Assembly (NCBI GenBank): GCA_033026295.1
Contig: CM065183.1
Coordinates: 13,432,657 to 13,496,656, forward strand
Source: Channa striata
Lineage: Eukaryota > Chordata > Actinopteri > Anabantiformes > Channidae
Direction: 5' to 3'
DNA: 64,000 bases
Shown in pieces: positions 36,624 to 51,429 of this stretch. A program made the translations under genes and the position numbers. Each line of letters opens with the position of its first letter. Position 1 is the stretch's first letter. Under the pieces are notes generated by a model that was not told the origin of the DNA, did no database searches, and saw only the letters and a program-made list of their open reading frames with translations.

Positions 36624-39600
36624 TCAAACACACAGGGCAGAGGATTCCAAAATGAATAGGGCTTGATTGGACATTATCAGGATGTCCTCAGTAATATGAG
36701 GAAAAGTCCAATAACACTACAATGTAATTTAGCAGAAGTGATCTAAATTAAAGAGTGGTGAGGGTGGTTTTCTAGGTTTTATGGTAACCACTATTATCAC
36801 CCAGCTCACAGTTACACAACAGACTACACAAGGATAAATACTTTTCCATGCCGTGTCTAATTAAAGATACCCAAAGGTCTAACAGCTGAATCTCCTGAAC
36901 CTGCCAGTCTGATTTACAGCACAATCACACACAGACTGATCTTTATATTCATAGAAAACACAGAGATTACTGTAGATGGGATTGATCTTCGGTTTAAGGC
37001 ATTAGAAATGTGGGACGTTGTTGTTGAAAAGAGTCTGGCTTCAACACAGAATAAAAACCCTATTAATGGCGGAGAGATTTATTGCCACAACTGCTCATGT
37101 TACACGTGTCGATAGCTGCACTTTATCACGAGAGCAATTTAATTTCACCAACAGTATCGCCGATCATGTACAAAGTCCAGCCATGGCTGGTCATCCATGT
37201 TGCACCGAATGCTCTCAGATTTTCTTTGGGGCCCCACGTTACCTTAAACTAGATTAATTAACCAATTCTGCTGGCGGTAATCAGAGAGAAATGATCTGCT
37301 GTGTTTGTCGGCTGATTTAAAATGTACAAATACTCCTAATTGTAAACCAAAGCAAGCGGGGACAAATCAGTCGAACATGAATTAGTTATGGGCTGTCTGT
37401 GAAAGCTTGTACTGTTTAGTAGGCAAAGCAAATGCACTTATCTGCAGATGTGTTTTCCCTCATCATTCTGCTGTCTGTTTTATACATACAAATACATAAA
37501 TCTTACCTGGGAACACTGGGAAGATTTTGAAGGAAGAATACAAATGGCTTGAGCACAGATGTTGACTTCCCTGATGTTTCTGATGTCCATTGTGTATTGA
37601 TATAATACTGTATATACTCTATGTGACATGGCAAAATCTTGAAATTTATGATTAAAGGCTTACTTAGATCATGTCTAAAATTTGCATTCATGCCGATCAA
37701 TTGAGACCTATCATCTTGCGAGTGAGGCTGTATGATTAGACGACTCGCTTTTATTTACCTTCCTCCAGGCTGGTTCTGAAGCAGCTACTTTTTGGTGGAT
37801 TAGGGCACTTCACCGCAAACCCGTAGCCTCTGTCAACATTATTGGAATAATTTTTGATCCTTTTTTTATGTCTTTCATTGCACACAGCAGGGTTGTCCGG
37901 CATCACCTGCTGCTTTTAGATGAGCTCCCGAACCTGCCAGTGCAGTTCAAGCTGAGAAGGAAATTACCGGCGTGACCATTTGCGATTCCAACGTTAAGCC
38001 ATAAATGCTGTTAAATCCCATCTTTACAGAGATAGTATAAAAGTTATCAAATTACAGGTATTACAACCTGATATTTCCTTCTGCATGTTAATGATTCAGG
38101 CATTTGTTTTTTTAAATTGCTGGTTATTAATCCTGCCACTTGTCTTTTTTCATGCATACTGCTCACACTTATCCAACAACGCTGTCAGGAAGTGTGCAGG
38201 ATCCTATGTAGGAACATAAAACCTTTAATCATAAAAACCTAAACAGATGCACAAACAGATGTTGACTATAAATTGATGTCTATTTTTATTATCTGCCATA
38301 TAATGTATTATTGTCATTGTCATGAGCGTAGCTGGACATAGAACATTAAGTTATGGTCTGGCCACTGTTATGGTTGCATACTGTAATATTGTTTTATTTT
38401 TCATGCATTGGATTTTATTCTCTTTTATTCCTTGTGTTTACTGTCAAGCTATTTGTGACTGTGGTATGAAAAGCACTGTAAAAATAAAGTTTTTTGTTCT
38501 CTAGGCTCTGTGATTTAGCACATTCACTTTGACCTACAACTGATACAGCATTAACGTGCCAAGTCCCATTTGAGTAGGTGTACATCAGTATTCAAATAAC
38601 TTTGTAGGAGATTCAGCCCTTTTAACACGTAGTGCCCACACTGCAAGAGTTCAAAGGTAATGGAACACTTTGCTACTAAATGTTGTGTATTGTTTTAACA
38701 CGTTAGTTCATGCATAAAATACTCATATTTGTCCCAAAGTAGATTTAGAGCTGCCATTAAGATTGTGATTGTCTGTTACTTTGAGGTGTAAAAAAGTGCC
38801 TAAGCTTGATAAAAGGTCTTTTTTTTTTAACCACACAGTACAGTAAGTCAAGAATATTCTCCAGGATGTAGGCGTACATATTTTTTTTGTCAACGAACAA
38901 GCAAAGAATTCATGACCATAACCTCAAAGGGTTCGCCACAAGATGCAAACCCCTGGTAAGCCTCAAAAACAGGAAAGCAACAGAAAGTTCTGAGGACTGA
39001 TGAAACAAAAACCAACCTCTATCAAAATGATGAAAAGAGAATAGCATGAAGAAAAAGAGAAACAGCTCATAACCCTGAGCACATCACATCATATATCAAA
39101 CACGGTGGTGCTTGGGTTATGGCTTGGACATGTACATGCCAGTGGAAGTGGCATACTGACAGTTCCCTGCTGACAAAAGCTACAGGACGAACGCTGCGGC
39201 ATACAGGAGCCTTCTGTGCGCCCACATTCAGTTAAATGCATCATTTCATCATGCAGCAGGATGACGGCCCTAAACATGCTGCTAAAGTCAATCTCCTAAT
39301 CTCAGGCCGACTGAGCTGCAACGCATTTGCTTAAGACCAGGCTAAAGAAAAAAGGCCGTACAACAAAGTATTTGCTGATGCAAGGTTCAACCGTCAGGCA
39401 GTCATTACATGAAAATGGATTTACACAAAATATTGAATATAATTTTGTTTGAGTTCACGTCAATCTGTCTAAATAGTTTTGAATTCATAAGCTTTAGGCT
39501 ATGTCTCCAATATAATTAATTCAATGTAAATGTACATCTATTTAAATTAAAGGTAAAAGCTTACACTTAAAAAAAGTCCAATTTATTAACAAGTGTAATG

Positions 39601-42600
39601 GTCCAAATACTTGTGGTCTGGACTGTATTACAAATAATTATTGTTATAGGACAATATTATAATCTTTTAATGTTCATAATCCTGTAATTGAGAAAATGGC
39701 ACATAAATGTAAAGATAAAATGTTCTTGTAATTACTAACATTAGCTGAAAGAGCTACAATAACTTGGAGTGTTAAAAATTTGGGGTCAAAGTAGAGAGGA
39801 ATGCGTATTATGTATCACTTATTAATCAGAAAATTCTGTGCACTTTGAAAAAAATAAATCTTATTTACAGCTGAGATTCATAGTGACGTTTTTCTCCTGC
39901 AGAGGAAATGAAGTAAAGTCAGTGATAAATTGAGGGCTGTTGTTGTTGAAGGAGACGCTGCCTCACTAGACAACATCAGCCCTATTAACAGTCAATGAGC
40001 GAGAGATCCTGCCTGTATGTACCTCAGCCCAGCTGAAGACACGTTTAAAAAGCACTTTGTCTATTTCCCATTTTCTCTTTTTTTGTATTTTACTAAAGCC
40101 CTCAGCTGAGCGGGTCTTTTCAGTGATGTATGTTCAACAAGCTTATAGAAGAGATTTCAGTTTTTTTTTTTGGCAGAGTGCTTATTGCTTTCAAATGTAA
40201 AACACGCATACAGTGAGGTGGGCCAACAGGTTTATACGAGATGAGTTTACTCAGAAGTCCCTGTCTGGATGCATCCTACTTCATCCAAATCAATAAAATT
40301 GTTTCGTCTGTAATCATTGGCTACAATGTAAATAATAACAATAATAATAAATTAAACCACAAAGCTAATTGCAGAAACAATTTTTCTTCTCATTCTAGTA
40401 ATAAAACAAAAAAAAAAAAACCCAAGTTCTCACCTGTGGAGACTTTAAAGGTGTCAAGGACAAATTTGACTGGTGGCGTGTTTTCATAAAACAGTCTGAA
40501 ATTCTTTCTTATTACCTTTCAGGGGATAAAGGAAGGGCTTGCCATCTGGACCGAGGAAGGATGTGCCATCATCACCATCACGTTTGGGGTTGTTATCTAT
40601 GGAGGTGTTACCACCTAGAAACAAGGAAGGCAACGACAACACAATTAAGTGCCAATCCTCACATGAATGAGGGTTGAAGGATATGATATTCAACAAATAC
40701 ATGTACACGTTTCAATCATTTGCACAGACACAAATGCTTACATTTTGTTGTCTACGTAAGACTTTTGTAGCTGCCACATTCTATATTGAATAAATATGTA
40801 AACATGCATTTAACAATTTACACAATTTACAATATTCTGAGGTACAGTACCAACTAGAGTATTATGCTTAGAAGTCATTTCTGAAACATTTCTCCAGTTT
40901 TATCATGTCCTGCTCATTGCTGTAATGACACACTTTTTTTTACTTGGGGTCATCAGAGCTTATAGTAAGTAGCACACCTGTGCCTAAAGGTGTATTCTAA
41001 AATGAGATATCGATGTCATATTTGAATCCTGTGTAAACATTTTAGACCCCAGTCCATGCAGTTGTTTGAGGGACTCAACCTGATCCTTGATCTATATAAA
41101 CCTTCAGAATAAAACACACATGACATTATAAATGAACATTGGGGTCATTCCTGAAAGCCCAGTGGACGCCTCAGAAAAAGCACTAACACCTCTCCAGACC
41201 AACCTCGGTAGCCTCCGCCGCCGCCCCCGGACATACAGCCACCGCCGCCGCCCCCAAAGCCGCCACGGGTCTGCCAAAACTTTTGACAGGCGTGCCCTCC
41301 CTGGCCCCCCAGCACCAGCGGTCTGCCACCTTGACTGACAGGAGCACTGTCATTCCAACCTCCGCCTCCACCTGTCACCAAACACACAATTCAGATGATG
41401 TGAAGTTATATGCTGTGTTTCGAATAACTGTGTGTGTGTCAGAGGGGAAGGAACGGAGTTCACAGAACGAGTTCTTAAGTGGGTCACATAAAAAAAAAAA
41501 AAGATACTAAACTGCTTAAATTAATGTGCCATGACTATGGGCGCACACACACACCAAGTATATTCCGACACAAAACATTCCCCCATTAGTGATAAGAACA
41601 CGGGTTAGACCACAAAAGCAGAAAAGCCCCTTAAAAGGGACTTTTTTAACGCAAGATTAAATATCCAGCTAATAAATTAAAACTAATCCCTCTCATATTC
41701 CACAGTACTAGTTAATTTAATTTTCCTCCCTCTTCTCTAAAGCCTGAGAGATGCAAACACAGAGGAACAGATAGGGGGGAAAACACAGACACACCTCATC
41801 ACACTCACAACAATGCTGCAGACATGCTGAATATTTTAGTTTGCATTCATAGAGTTTCCTCAGATGTAAACCTTGGCCTTTGTGAACATGTAAAAAAATC
41901 TATAGATTGTGTTTTCCATGCTGTTTGTCAATTCTGAGCACATGAATAATAAAACCTGCATTGTGAATGCATGTGTTACTACAGTGATGGTTGTACCCAG
42001 CAATAAAAGAGCTCAATGTGGATAAGAGTGGAGGGTCACAGCTGGAATGTCTTTAAATTTACATATTAAATGTACACAAACATTCCCATACTAGTATAAT
42101 TTCATCAATTCATCTTTATTAAAATAATTACTTCAGAGTCACCACACTGCCCCTTACCTGTACCAAGCTCGATTTAAACTCACATAACTCTCAGTTAAAA
42201 AGTATGATGAAGCTCCCTACGCATGGATATTACCCGCACATCATTTGCAGCACAGATATACTAATGATACCGACGCACCTGCTGCGTTCGATTTCCCGTT
42301 GCGTCCCGGTTGGCTGGGGTCGTAGTCCATCTGCTCTAGCTGGGTCTCTGATTGGCTGCTGTAGCCCCGGCCACCTCCCCCAGCAGCGATGATAAGGGGG
42401 ATGTAGACGTCTTTTTCCACCTGGGTCATTGTTGTTGAGAGTTACATTATGTGGAGACTTGTGCTCTTCAAGGGAAAAACACTATGTTTGGGTAAATATG
42501 CTTATTCATTTTCATGCTGAGACTTATATGAGACGATTAAAACCACTTTCATGGTTTTATGCTACAGATGTAGCCAGAAGGAGCAGACAGCCAGACAAAC

Positions 42601-45184
42601 AGGCTCTGTTTACTAGAAGTTTAAAAAAATGCACTTACAATAACATCTCCATGAAAACTCACAATCAAAGGTTTAGGACGAACAGCATGATATAATGTAT
42701 TATTTTTATTACTAAGCATCTACAGTTGTTATTCATGCAATATACAGCTTCAACCTGTGACCGAGCCAAGAGACTGTCTTCCCTGTTTCCAGTTGGAGCG
42801 TTAAGCTAAACAGCTACTGGTTGTAGCTTCAGTTGTGTGTCCGTGGTGGCTTGTCTCCAGCTCTTTATGATTATCGATAAACTGAGTGACAGGCCACCAA
42901 TAAGGTCTTTTGTCCTAAAACATCATTTCCAGGAAAGTTGATGCAACAAAAAGCTCAAGCTTAAATTGACCGATTTGACAAAAGTACGTAGAAAAGATTT
43001 TCTGTGTTTTCGCTGACTAGCTTTGTTACATTTTTTAACTGTAAATTTGTAAATCGCCCACTACTTTGTCCCAGACTTTGCAAGGCAATTGTCAGACAGT
43101 TCAAAAAGAATATTTATGTGTGATTTTAGGTCGTTCACCATCTACAGTACATAATATTGTGAAAAGATTCAGGTACGCTGGAAAAATCCTAATGAAAAAC
43201 TCCTGTGGTATAGAAGTCATGCAGCTCTATAATACTGAATATATACAAGTGGGTTCATAACTACTTTGGAAAACTGTCACTTAACACATACAAACTGAAA
43301 CTACTACGCAAGTAGAAAGCCGTACATCGGTTCTGTGCAGAAAAAGTTCTCTAGGCCTAACTTCATTTCAGATAAACTGAAAGACATGGGACGGGGAAAC
43401 AATTTTCTGTGGTCAGACGAGTGCACGTTTCAGCTTAATTTAAGGAAAAACAAATCCAGAGTCCTCTGAGCAAAAGACAAAAAACACCATGGACTGTTAT
43501 AAGTGAGAGGTGAGAGAAATGAGCCAGAATCGGTGATGATACACGTCTCTGTCCCTACTTTTATAAATCAAAAAACAATTAATTTGTTTATTAAATTGCA
43601 ATTAATTTGTTTTTTTTGAAAACATTAAAAATCCCTTCTTTGTGCTTTTGTCAGATAAAAGTTCAAGCTAACTGAGAAATCACATACTTGTTATTCCATT
43701 TGTAGATTTGTACGTGCTGTTTATTATAAATTGAATTGTTACAGTGAGCTGACAGTATGTTTATCCCCCAAAAGATGCAACATAATACAGTATGTGGATA
43801 CTAATAAACTACTGTATAATGTAATTTTCAATATATGTAAATAAATAATATGCTAACCATATTTTTTAAAATCATGTGCAGTATCCAAATATCAAATATA
43901 ATAACATCTTTCTGTTTGAGTGCATCTTTTTACCTTGAACACATACGTAGCTCCGCCACCTCCTCCTCCGCCCCCTTTCACTTGAGTTTTATTCACCATT
44001 GGGCCGCTCTGTTCCAGGCAGATCTTATTCAGCATAGTGTTGGACTGCGGGGAAGGGAGAGAGATGTCAGTTCTCTGAAGAATTGCTTTCATGGATGTCA
44101 GTTGTGTCTGAAATGGCTGAGCAGTTGCCGAGGCCCAGCTGCTGTGAGTCTAAGTTTTTAGCATTACAATGGTGAGCAAATACCAAGCAGAAACATCCAG
44201 ATGCCCACAGGAGCTGAAAAGCAAGGAGAGATGTTCTCTCTAAAACACAATTCCAGCGTGGTCCGTGTATCGACTTTCTTCCTGTTCATCCTCTGTTTTT
44301 ATTTCATGACTGTAAATCCACGATATTGTTGTAGAACAGCTCCTGTTCCCAACAAAGGACTAATGTCACTGACTGAAGCAGGCATCTCTAGAGTTGATTT
44401 CTATACAGTTTAAAATCCAACTAGAGCAAATAATGCATAACGATTCATAAACACAGCCAGATTTTTTTTTTTACGTTACAAGTATAAATTAAATTATCAT
44501 TACATCCACTAAATTCACTGGAAATACTCATTGTTCTCCTATGAAGAGATCAGTTCTGTCACACCTGTCGGTCTTTATTACTCCATTCATGTTCACATTA
44601 CCTTAATGATATTTTTCTTTATGCCAACAACAATGGCAAATTTAATCTTAAAGTGATACACAAACAGCTAAGCAATTATCCAAAAATGATAGTAATTAAA
44701 TCAATCAGCTCGTTGTGGTTTTACTCTGTTCCACAGGAATGCAGGGTCTTTATAAAAACAGAAGTGGACGTTTTGTTGACGAATGATGCTGGATGCAGAG
44801 ACTGCAGCATCGCTGAGCTTTAGTGAATTGATGTGTCTGCTTTGTGTGTGCACTCATGCTGAACAGCCTGGAGCCAGTCCTACTCTGAGAGTGAGAGGGC
44901 ATACGTTTCCTCCTCTCACTCCGTCTGAACCTCACACAAACACACACTCACAGTCACTCATCGCTCCCCTGACTCCCTCATCTGTCTGAACCCAAACTGT
45001 GAAGGGCCAGAAGGGAGGAGGCAGGACTTCACTGACTGTGATTGACAGGTGGGGGGGGGCTGTGCATTCAAATGTTCTGGGGGAGTCTCTCTCGCTCTTT
45101 CCCTGTCTCAGCCTGTTCTGTTGTTGCAGATTCTCACTTAAAAGTTGAGTTTGTGTCTCAGAGAGAAAGAGAATGCCAGAGAAG

Positions 45185-45226
<42 letters not shown>

Positions 45227-48200
45227 GTGTGTGTGTGTGTAAAACATGCACGGAAAGAGCAAGTGTTTGTCAGGACAAGGGGGGGGGGGGGTATCATTTC
45301 CCTCACCAGAGGGAATCATGGGTGTGAGAAAACACTGTTCTACGGCACAAATCACTTTCAGAGCGACCCTTTGGAGAAAGTCGATGGCTCTCACTGTCAG
45401 AACTGTGGGGAAATAAGAGGAACCTTAAAGGACTTTTGTCTGGCGTTGGAGCAGCCCCGTCCCTCTCTGCTGTGCTGAGCACTTCAACACACAGTACACT
45501 ACAAACTAATAACGGGATGAGAGCGGCGAGCAGCGCTGCCTGCGAAGCTACACTTTCCGCCTCCTGGAAACTCAACCCGAAAACCTGCTAAATAAGTATC
45601 AATAAAAAAAGTATTTCTGGTTTTAATCTGGTTTTAATCTTTGCCCTGAGTTTTCCTTTCTTCTGTACCTTCACTATTCCTTGCTTTTTTTTTTTTTTTT
45701 TACAAGTGATATAACTACCGTAAATTCTGGACTATAAGACGCTACTTTTTCCCGATGTTTTGAACCATGCGGCTTTTACAGAGATGCGGCTTTTCTATGA
45801 ATTTTTCTGCAGCCCTCAGATGGGCGCTGTAGATGGAAGTCAGTGCAAACAAAAAAGCGCCAGTTTTTATTCTTAGCGCATGCAACCCAAGACGCACAAC
45901 AGCAAACATCAGCACTTTTACTGCCGTGTTACAGGCACCATTCAGGTTCAGGTGTATGAATAAACACTTATGGTACAAAATCTTTCTAAGTAAATATCTT
46001 ATTTCTCAGCCTGGATATTGGCGGCTTATAGTCCGATGCGGTTTATATGTGACAAAATATATATTTCTTTTAAATTTTAGAGGGTGCGGCTTAAATTTAG
46101 GTGGGCTCTATAGTCCGGAAAACACGATAGTTAAAAACAAAACTGACCTGAACATTAATAAGATGTGTCAGATAGAAGATACTTCTCTGACAACACTCAG
46201 TTGTTGTTTTTTTGCATAACACATGGCTATTATTGGTCGTTCCAGTGATACACTGACTTGTATTAAAGCGAACGGCTTCTCTGTCTTACCCACAATGTGC
46301 CCGGATACTTGAATAATCCTGAAGAGCTCTAATGACTTTCTGTCACGACACGACTGCGTAATGCTCGCTGTTCTCAGAACACCTCTATGGTTAGTCATAG
46401 CATTTCTAAAATGGCATCAAAGGGCTACGCCGGGCAGATGTGGCAAACAGGTGATGTTTAAGGAAGTAGGGATGACAGAAATCGTGCAGGACGGCAGAAC
46501 ACTGTGTCTACCCAGAACGTGTGGCATGAGCAGCTTGTTAGCAGAGCAACAGCTTCAGCTTAGAACAAGAGTAAATGTCAGACTGAATTTTACTTGTGGG
46601 CGAGAGCTAAAATAGATAAAAGACAAAAGCGGAGCTGGCATTCTTGCTTTGGACCAGCATGTGATGACTTATTAGCTGCTATGTTTAGTGTGGTTGTGTT
46701 TGCTTGATGCATAGTTGTGTTAGTGAAGTCGTAGTTTTTGATCGTCTATGAATACTCAGCGAATACTCGCTGTCTAACTCATTAAGGAACAACCCAGCAC
46801 AGCAGCTCTGCCTCCAGTTCTACTTTTGCAGGGTAATTTCACAGGTTTTCGGGTTAAAACAGTCGGAATGGTGATAATTCTACAGATTGAATATTATTAA
46901 AGGTTACAGTGGTTTGTGGAGTCACACTGGAGTGTGTTGTATAATATCTTTCTGATTGCTGTGGCACTAACTTCACCCTAACCCTAATATTCCTCCTGCT
47001 TCTGTTTCTGGACTGGCATTTTGAGAGTGCAAACAGTGGATGAAGGTGGGTTTCATTGGCGAGCAGAGGGACTGTGATGGTTTTAGCCTCAGTGTTGTGA
47101 AGTGTGAAAAGTACAGTATGCTGCACTACTGCGAGTGAAGAAACTACGGATTACAAGGCAAGACAGCCACCCCTGACAAAAGAACACAAGTAAGAGGCAA
47201 TGAGGAGAAGCCAGTTGGTCATAAAATGTTACGATTTAGAGCAAAGGTATCCAAAGAAAGGCCCAGGGATCTGCCAGGCTTTATAAATAATCACTTCACT
47301 CATTCACGACTATTGCGTTTCTTTGAATTTCTCTTTCTTCTGTCTAATAATCCAGTGTGGACAATGATAATTCAATCCAGTTCCACTGTCATTTTGTGAC
47401 ATTGCTTGGAGAAAACACACACATGAGAAAAACAAATGACTGTTGCTGCTTTTTTTCCCAAAAAGAAGAAATAAGTTTGGATTCATATTTAAAAAATTTA
47501 AATAATTGCAGCATTTACAACAATTTTTCAGGAGACCGATAAAATTTTATCCTTCTTTTATGACAGAATATACTTTGCTATATGTTCTTGCTGGTACTCA
47601 AAATCAATTTACCCATGATAGTCCACTGACACTGACGGTACGAACACACTCACATTGGGGCACGCATCCTCTCCTTGTTGTCCCACCAGGATGTGAAGCA
47701 GCTCGCCTTTCCTCAGCAGGAAGTCCCCTGTTATGTAGACACCATGTGACCTGCTCATGGCCAATACACTGCGCCCGCCAGCCGCCCCGTAGGCTGTGAT
47801 CCTGGGATTGAACAAATACGTTCAAACACATGAAAGCCAAAATGACAAAATACTAAATCTAATCAGTGGGTGATTATCTTAATCATAAATGAGATGTAAC
47901 TCTGTTTCTTTGGAGCTTCTAGTTACGAATGTTTTTGCGTGCAGGAATAACCGGAGGCTGACAGACAGCCGACAGACCTCGACAGTCCTCCTGTATTCGC
48001 CCTATGACTTTATGAGTGCACAACATTAAATAACAGCCAAAAGCAATTTGGAAACACTGACACACACTTTCACCATGGGTGTTTTTAATCAAAATGTTTG
48101 ACCTAGCATGGCACAGTATTCTTTAGCAAACACATGCATACACAGAACTGCACTGCATAGACTGCAGTGCACGGGCACACAAACTCCAAAGAGGACGTAC

Positions 48201-51200
48201 AAACACACACTTCTGTAGCAGAAGACACCAATTTCAAATGCTCCAGTTTTCTTGCCAGGAAAAGAAAAAACAACTTGATTGGTTTTTGGGAGCACTTCGA
48301 TATTTTTCTTCCCTGGTGGTCGAGGTTGGTGGGGGGAGAGAGAACGTTGCCTGGTGCTCAGTAGCTACCTCAGCTGTTTGCCTAATGACTTTTGGGAGAT
48401 GCAGAGCGCATATTCATCTCCGTGGCCGTCTGTCAGCTTCATTTACAGGCTCTGCCAGCTAAACCAGGCGGCATCGTGTCCACAATTGTGGAGTTTTTGT
48501 GGAGACAGAGGGTGTTTTTTTTTAAAACTCCAGGACACGTGTTAAGACACCGCTATCTACGCCGTTGTTAGGTATTTTAGGACTCAAGGGCTTTGGCTAA
48601 GCTTAGTGGTGTGTACGTACGACTGTTTGCTTCTGCGTGGATGTGGGAGGCAAGCGGTTTTCACAGACGTTTCTGTTTGAAGCGTCCAAGTCAAATTCAA
48701 GTTAAACGGCCCATGTTGTCATGAGTGCCCACAGGAGAAATATTGATGTCTGCACCAGGTAGTGGATATTACAGCATTAATCCTGAAGCGGTACACAGCT
48801 TGAGGTTAAGGTGTTAAGGCTGAGTGTTGAGGCATTTCAAAGCCTTAAAGGCCACCAACATAGACATGAAGGTGGGTGGTTTTTGGATTTCAGAGTCAGG
48901 TGTACTGTGAATCATGCTATTTAGCTGCCATTACTCCAGCCTCTGCTCCCTCCTGCAAGAATCTGATAGTGATATTTCTCAGTTTGCTTGCAGAAGATTG
49001 ATGTGCTGCTGGTGCACCGAGAAGTAGAGGTGGGTGTGAGGAAGAGTCTGCATTGTTGTGAAAAATGTGAGTTGCACTAAATGTGCTGATGCCTAAAGAA
49101 TACAGTTTGAGTGTGTGCTGTATATTGTGTGCACCGAGGGCTCAGGAGCTCAAGCAACAACGATAGACCATTCAGAAAGAGAGGAAACTGTTCCAGGGTG
49201 CGTGTTAAGTGAACATTTCTTGTATAATTAATGGCAAGGTCTGATGTTTGTGTGAGGCTTTATACTGTGAAATCAATCGTACCTGTAGGTGCCAGTTTCT
49301 GGGACCCGCCACATTTGAACCCCTCGGAAGGGCCCTCGGGTGCCTACTGTCACGTTGACGTTGCTGTTCCTATAGGAGTTGAGGCACTGAGTGGGAGTCG
49401 GGCCTTCAGGACCAACACCGCCGCAGGTATGGAAAATCCATTTTACGACTGCACGCGAAGAAAAACACAACAATTAGCGTTTCACAGAGCACGCCACACA
49501 TTTGCAGAGGCACACGCTCTGCACTCTGTGTGATGAATTTAAAGAAACTTAAAGATGACAGAGAGGCTGAAATTCAGTGTGCACCACAGACTCATTACAG
49601 TTCTGTTTGCCTCACATTCATTACACTTCACAGTCCCCGCTGCTCCACTTACACATCAATAAAACCCAAATATACAGATATGAAGCAAATTATCACATAT
49701 TGGCAAACAAGCTCCTAAATGGCAGCTACTCGTATGAGATGCTGCTATCATTGTGTCCACGACGGCAGCAGGGGACGTACTGTAGTGATGGGATCACAGG
49801 TGACAAACATTTCTCCCCATTTTCCCTGTAATCTCCTGTGTCGGTGCTAATTGGAGTTCTTTTCACTGTAATTAGCATGAGATTAGTCTTGTCAGATGGA
49901 CGTGGATGGACTTAACACTGCAGTGCTAAATCCTGATTTAAGGCTTGTGAACACGGCAGTGAAGAAGACACCAGGAAGTAAAGCACCTCTTTCTGTCTTT
50001 CTTCCTCGGGCTGACTGAGATTACTTATCGTTCATTTCAGAGCACGTCTAATTATTGCAAATCTCACAGCAGCTAAGGTCAAAGTCATTCCTGCAACCTT
50101 ATGGTTTTTGCAGCCTTTGAGCCTCTGCTCAGAGTTTGTAGTTAGAACAGGCAGACACGGGCGTTGTGTTGTTTTTTGTTCTACTTTTTTAATTTTATAA
50201 AAATTATACGATACATAGGAAAGAGAAGAGATGGCATGAGGGAAATCTCAGGAGTAAATTTATGATGCCCTCACCACAGCACCTTTTATTGCTCACGTTA
50301 CCTGTTGTGATTTGCCTATTAGAGCTGAAGCCCAAGACCTTAGACCACAGTATTTACCAGGATCTCTCACCACCCTTGGAGTGAGAGGAAAAACTGCCGA
50401 AGCTAGTGCATTTCTGAGGAGTGTGCCTGTCTCTGTGCGATGTTATGCTTTCACTTTAAGCAATAAAGTAAAAAAACATAAATTATAACTTTATTTTTCA
50501 ATCAGAGAAAAAGTCATTTCAATGCTGCAGAAACCTTCGCCCTGATTTTATGTTTGTGTCACTGCAAGTACAGATAATGACTAGTATTACTGCTTTGACC
50601 TGGATGGACTGACATGTCAAGCGTCATGTGTCAATCTAATCCCCGTGATTGGTTTTTGTCTAGGGGCATTAGGTAAGAGACTCAACATGAACTCTACCAG
50701 TCTCCTCACAAACATCTCTGTTGAGTTTGGTAAAGTGTTGCTAGAAGAGACAATTTCAAGCAGGCAGATGCTTTCGAAAACACTATGGTAAGAGAACAAT
50801 TTGGAGCTGAGTCTGGTCTTAGTAAATGCACTCTTACTGTAAAAAACACTTTTGTGAGCTGACTGGAGCTCAGTCTGGCTCCCATCCAGCAACAATAAAC
50901 TGATCTTTCAAGTCAGTATTTTCAACACCCAACAAGGTAAAAAGAGTTAAGACTGCTGGGAATAAATCCATCACTTGAGCGGAGAACCCTCCAAAGCCAA
51001 ATGGCGGTTTGGATGTAAATCTACAGTAACTGCACTTAATGGGTTATGTGGACACAGTAATTGTTTAAGGTGTGGCATGCTAAAGAGAAGTTGGTTAGGA
51101 CACACACAGTCTGAATTTCGCATTTTAATTAAGTTTATCTTATTTGGACAAGTGAATTCTTGGATATTTGATATCAATAAAACGCTCATTATATAAAGTG

Positions 51201-51359
51201 AGCTTGACTTTTTGACATTAGTGCTGCTGGTGCTGAAGGCAATTCTTCCCTTCGATTTCTCTCAGCCATCTCCCTACGGTGCGTCTGATTTCACACTTCA
51301 ACCCAGCTGATCGATTTTGGTGGTCAATCAACATGAGTGAGTTCTTATGCATGCACGCG

Positions 51360-51429
<70 letters not shown>

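Larger units (their letters stand above)
36546..40515 (-). other. alk intron 17
   Basis: Contains the CA microsatellite at its 3' end (transcript sense) and a Tc1-like relic at 38570-39630. Confidence 0.7.
44045..47653 (-). other. alk intron 13
   Basis: Contains a GT microsatellite and G-run (45189-45291) and an inverted-repeat element (45714-46131). Confidence 0.65.

Noticed and set aside
36343..36666. Open frames made of TH and CV repeats across the CA microsatellite
   Set aside because: Translation of dinucleotide repeat; similar cases at 25460-25663, 45042-45478 and 51218-51536.
37015..40010. Similarity between 37015-37080 and 39935-40010 (GTTGTTGTTGAA ... CCCTATTAA at equal spacing)
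   Set aside because: Only the ends match well; the middle is about half identical. Too weak to call a duplicated element by eye.
46976..46988. Telomere-like CCCTAACCCTAA
   Set aside because: Only two units; expected by chance in 64 kb.
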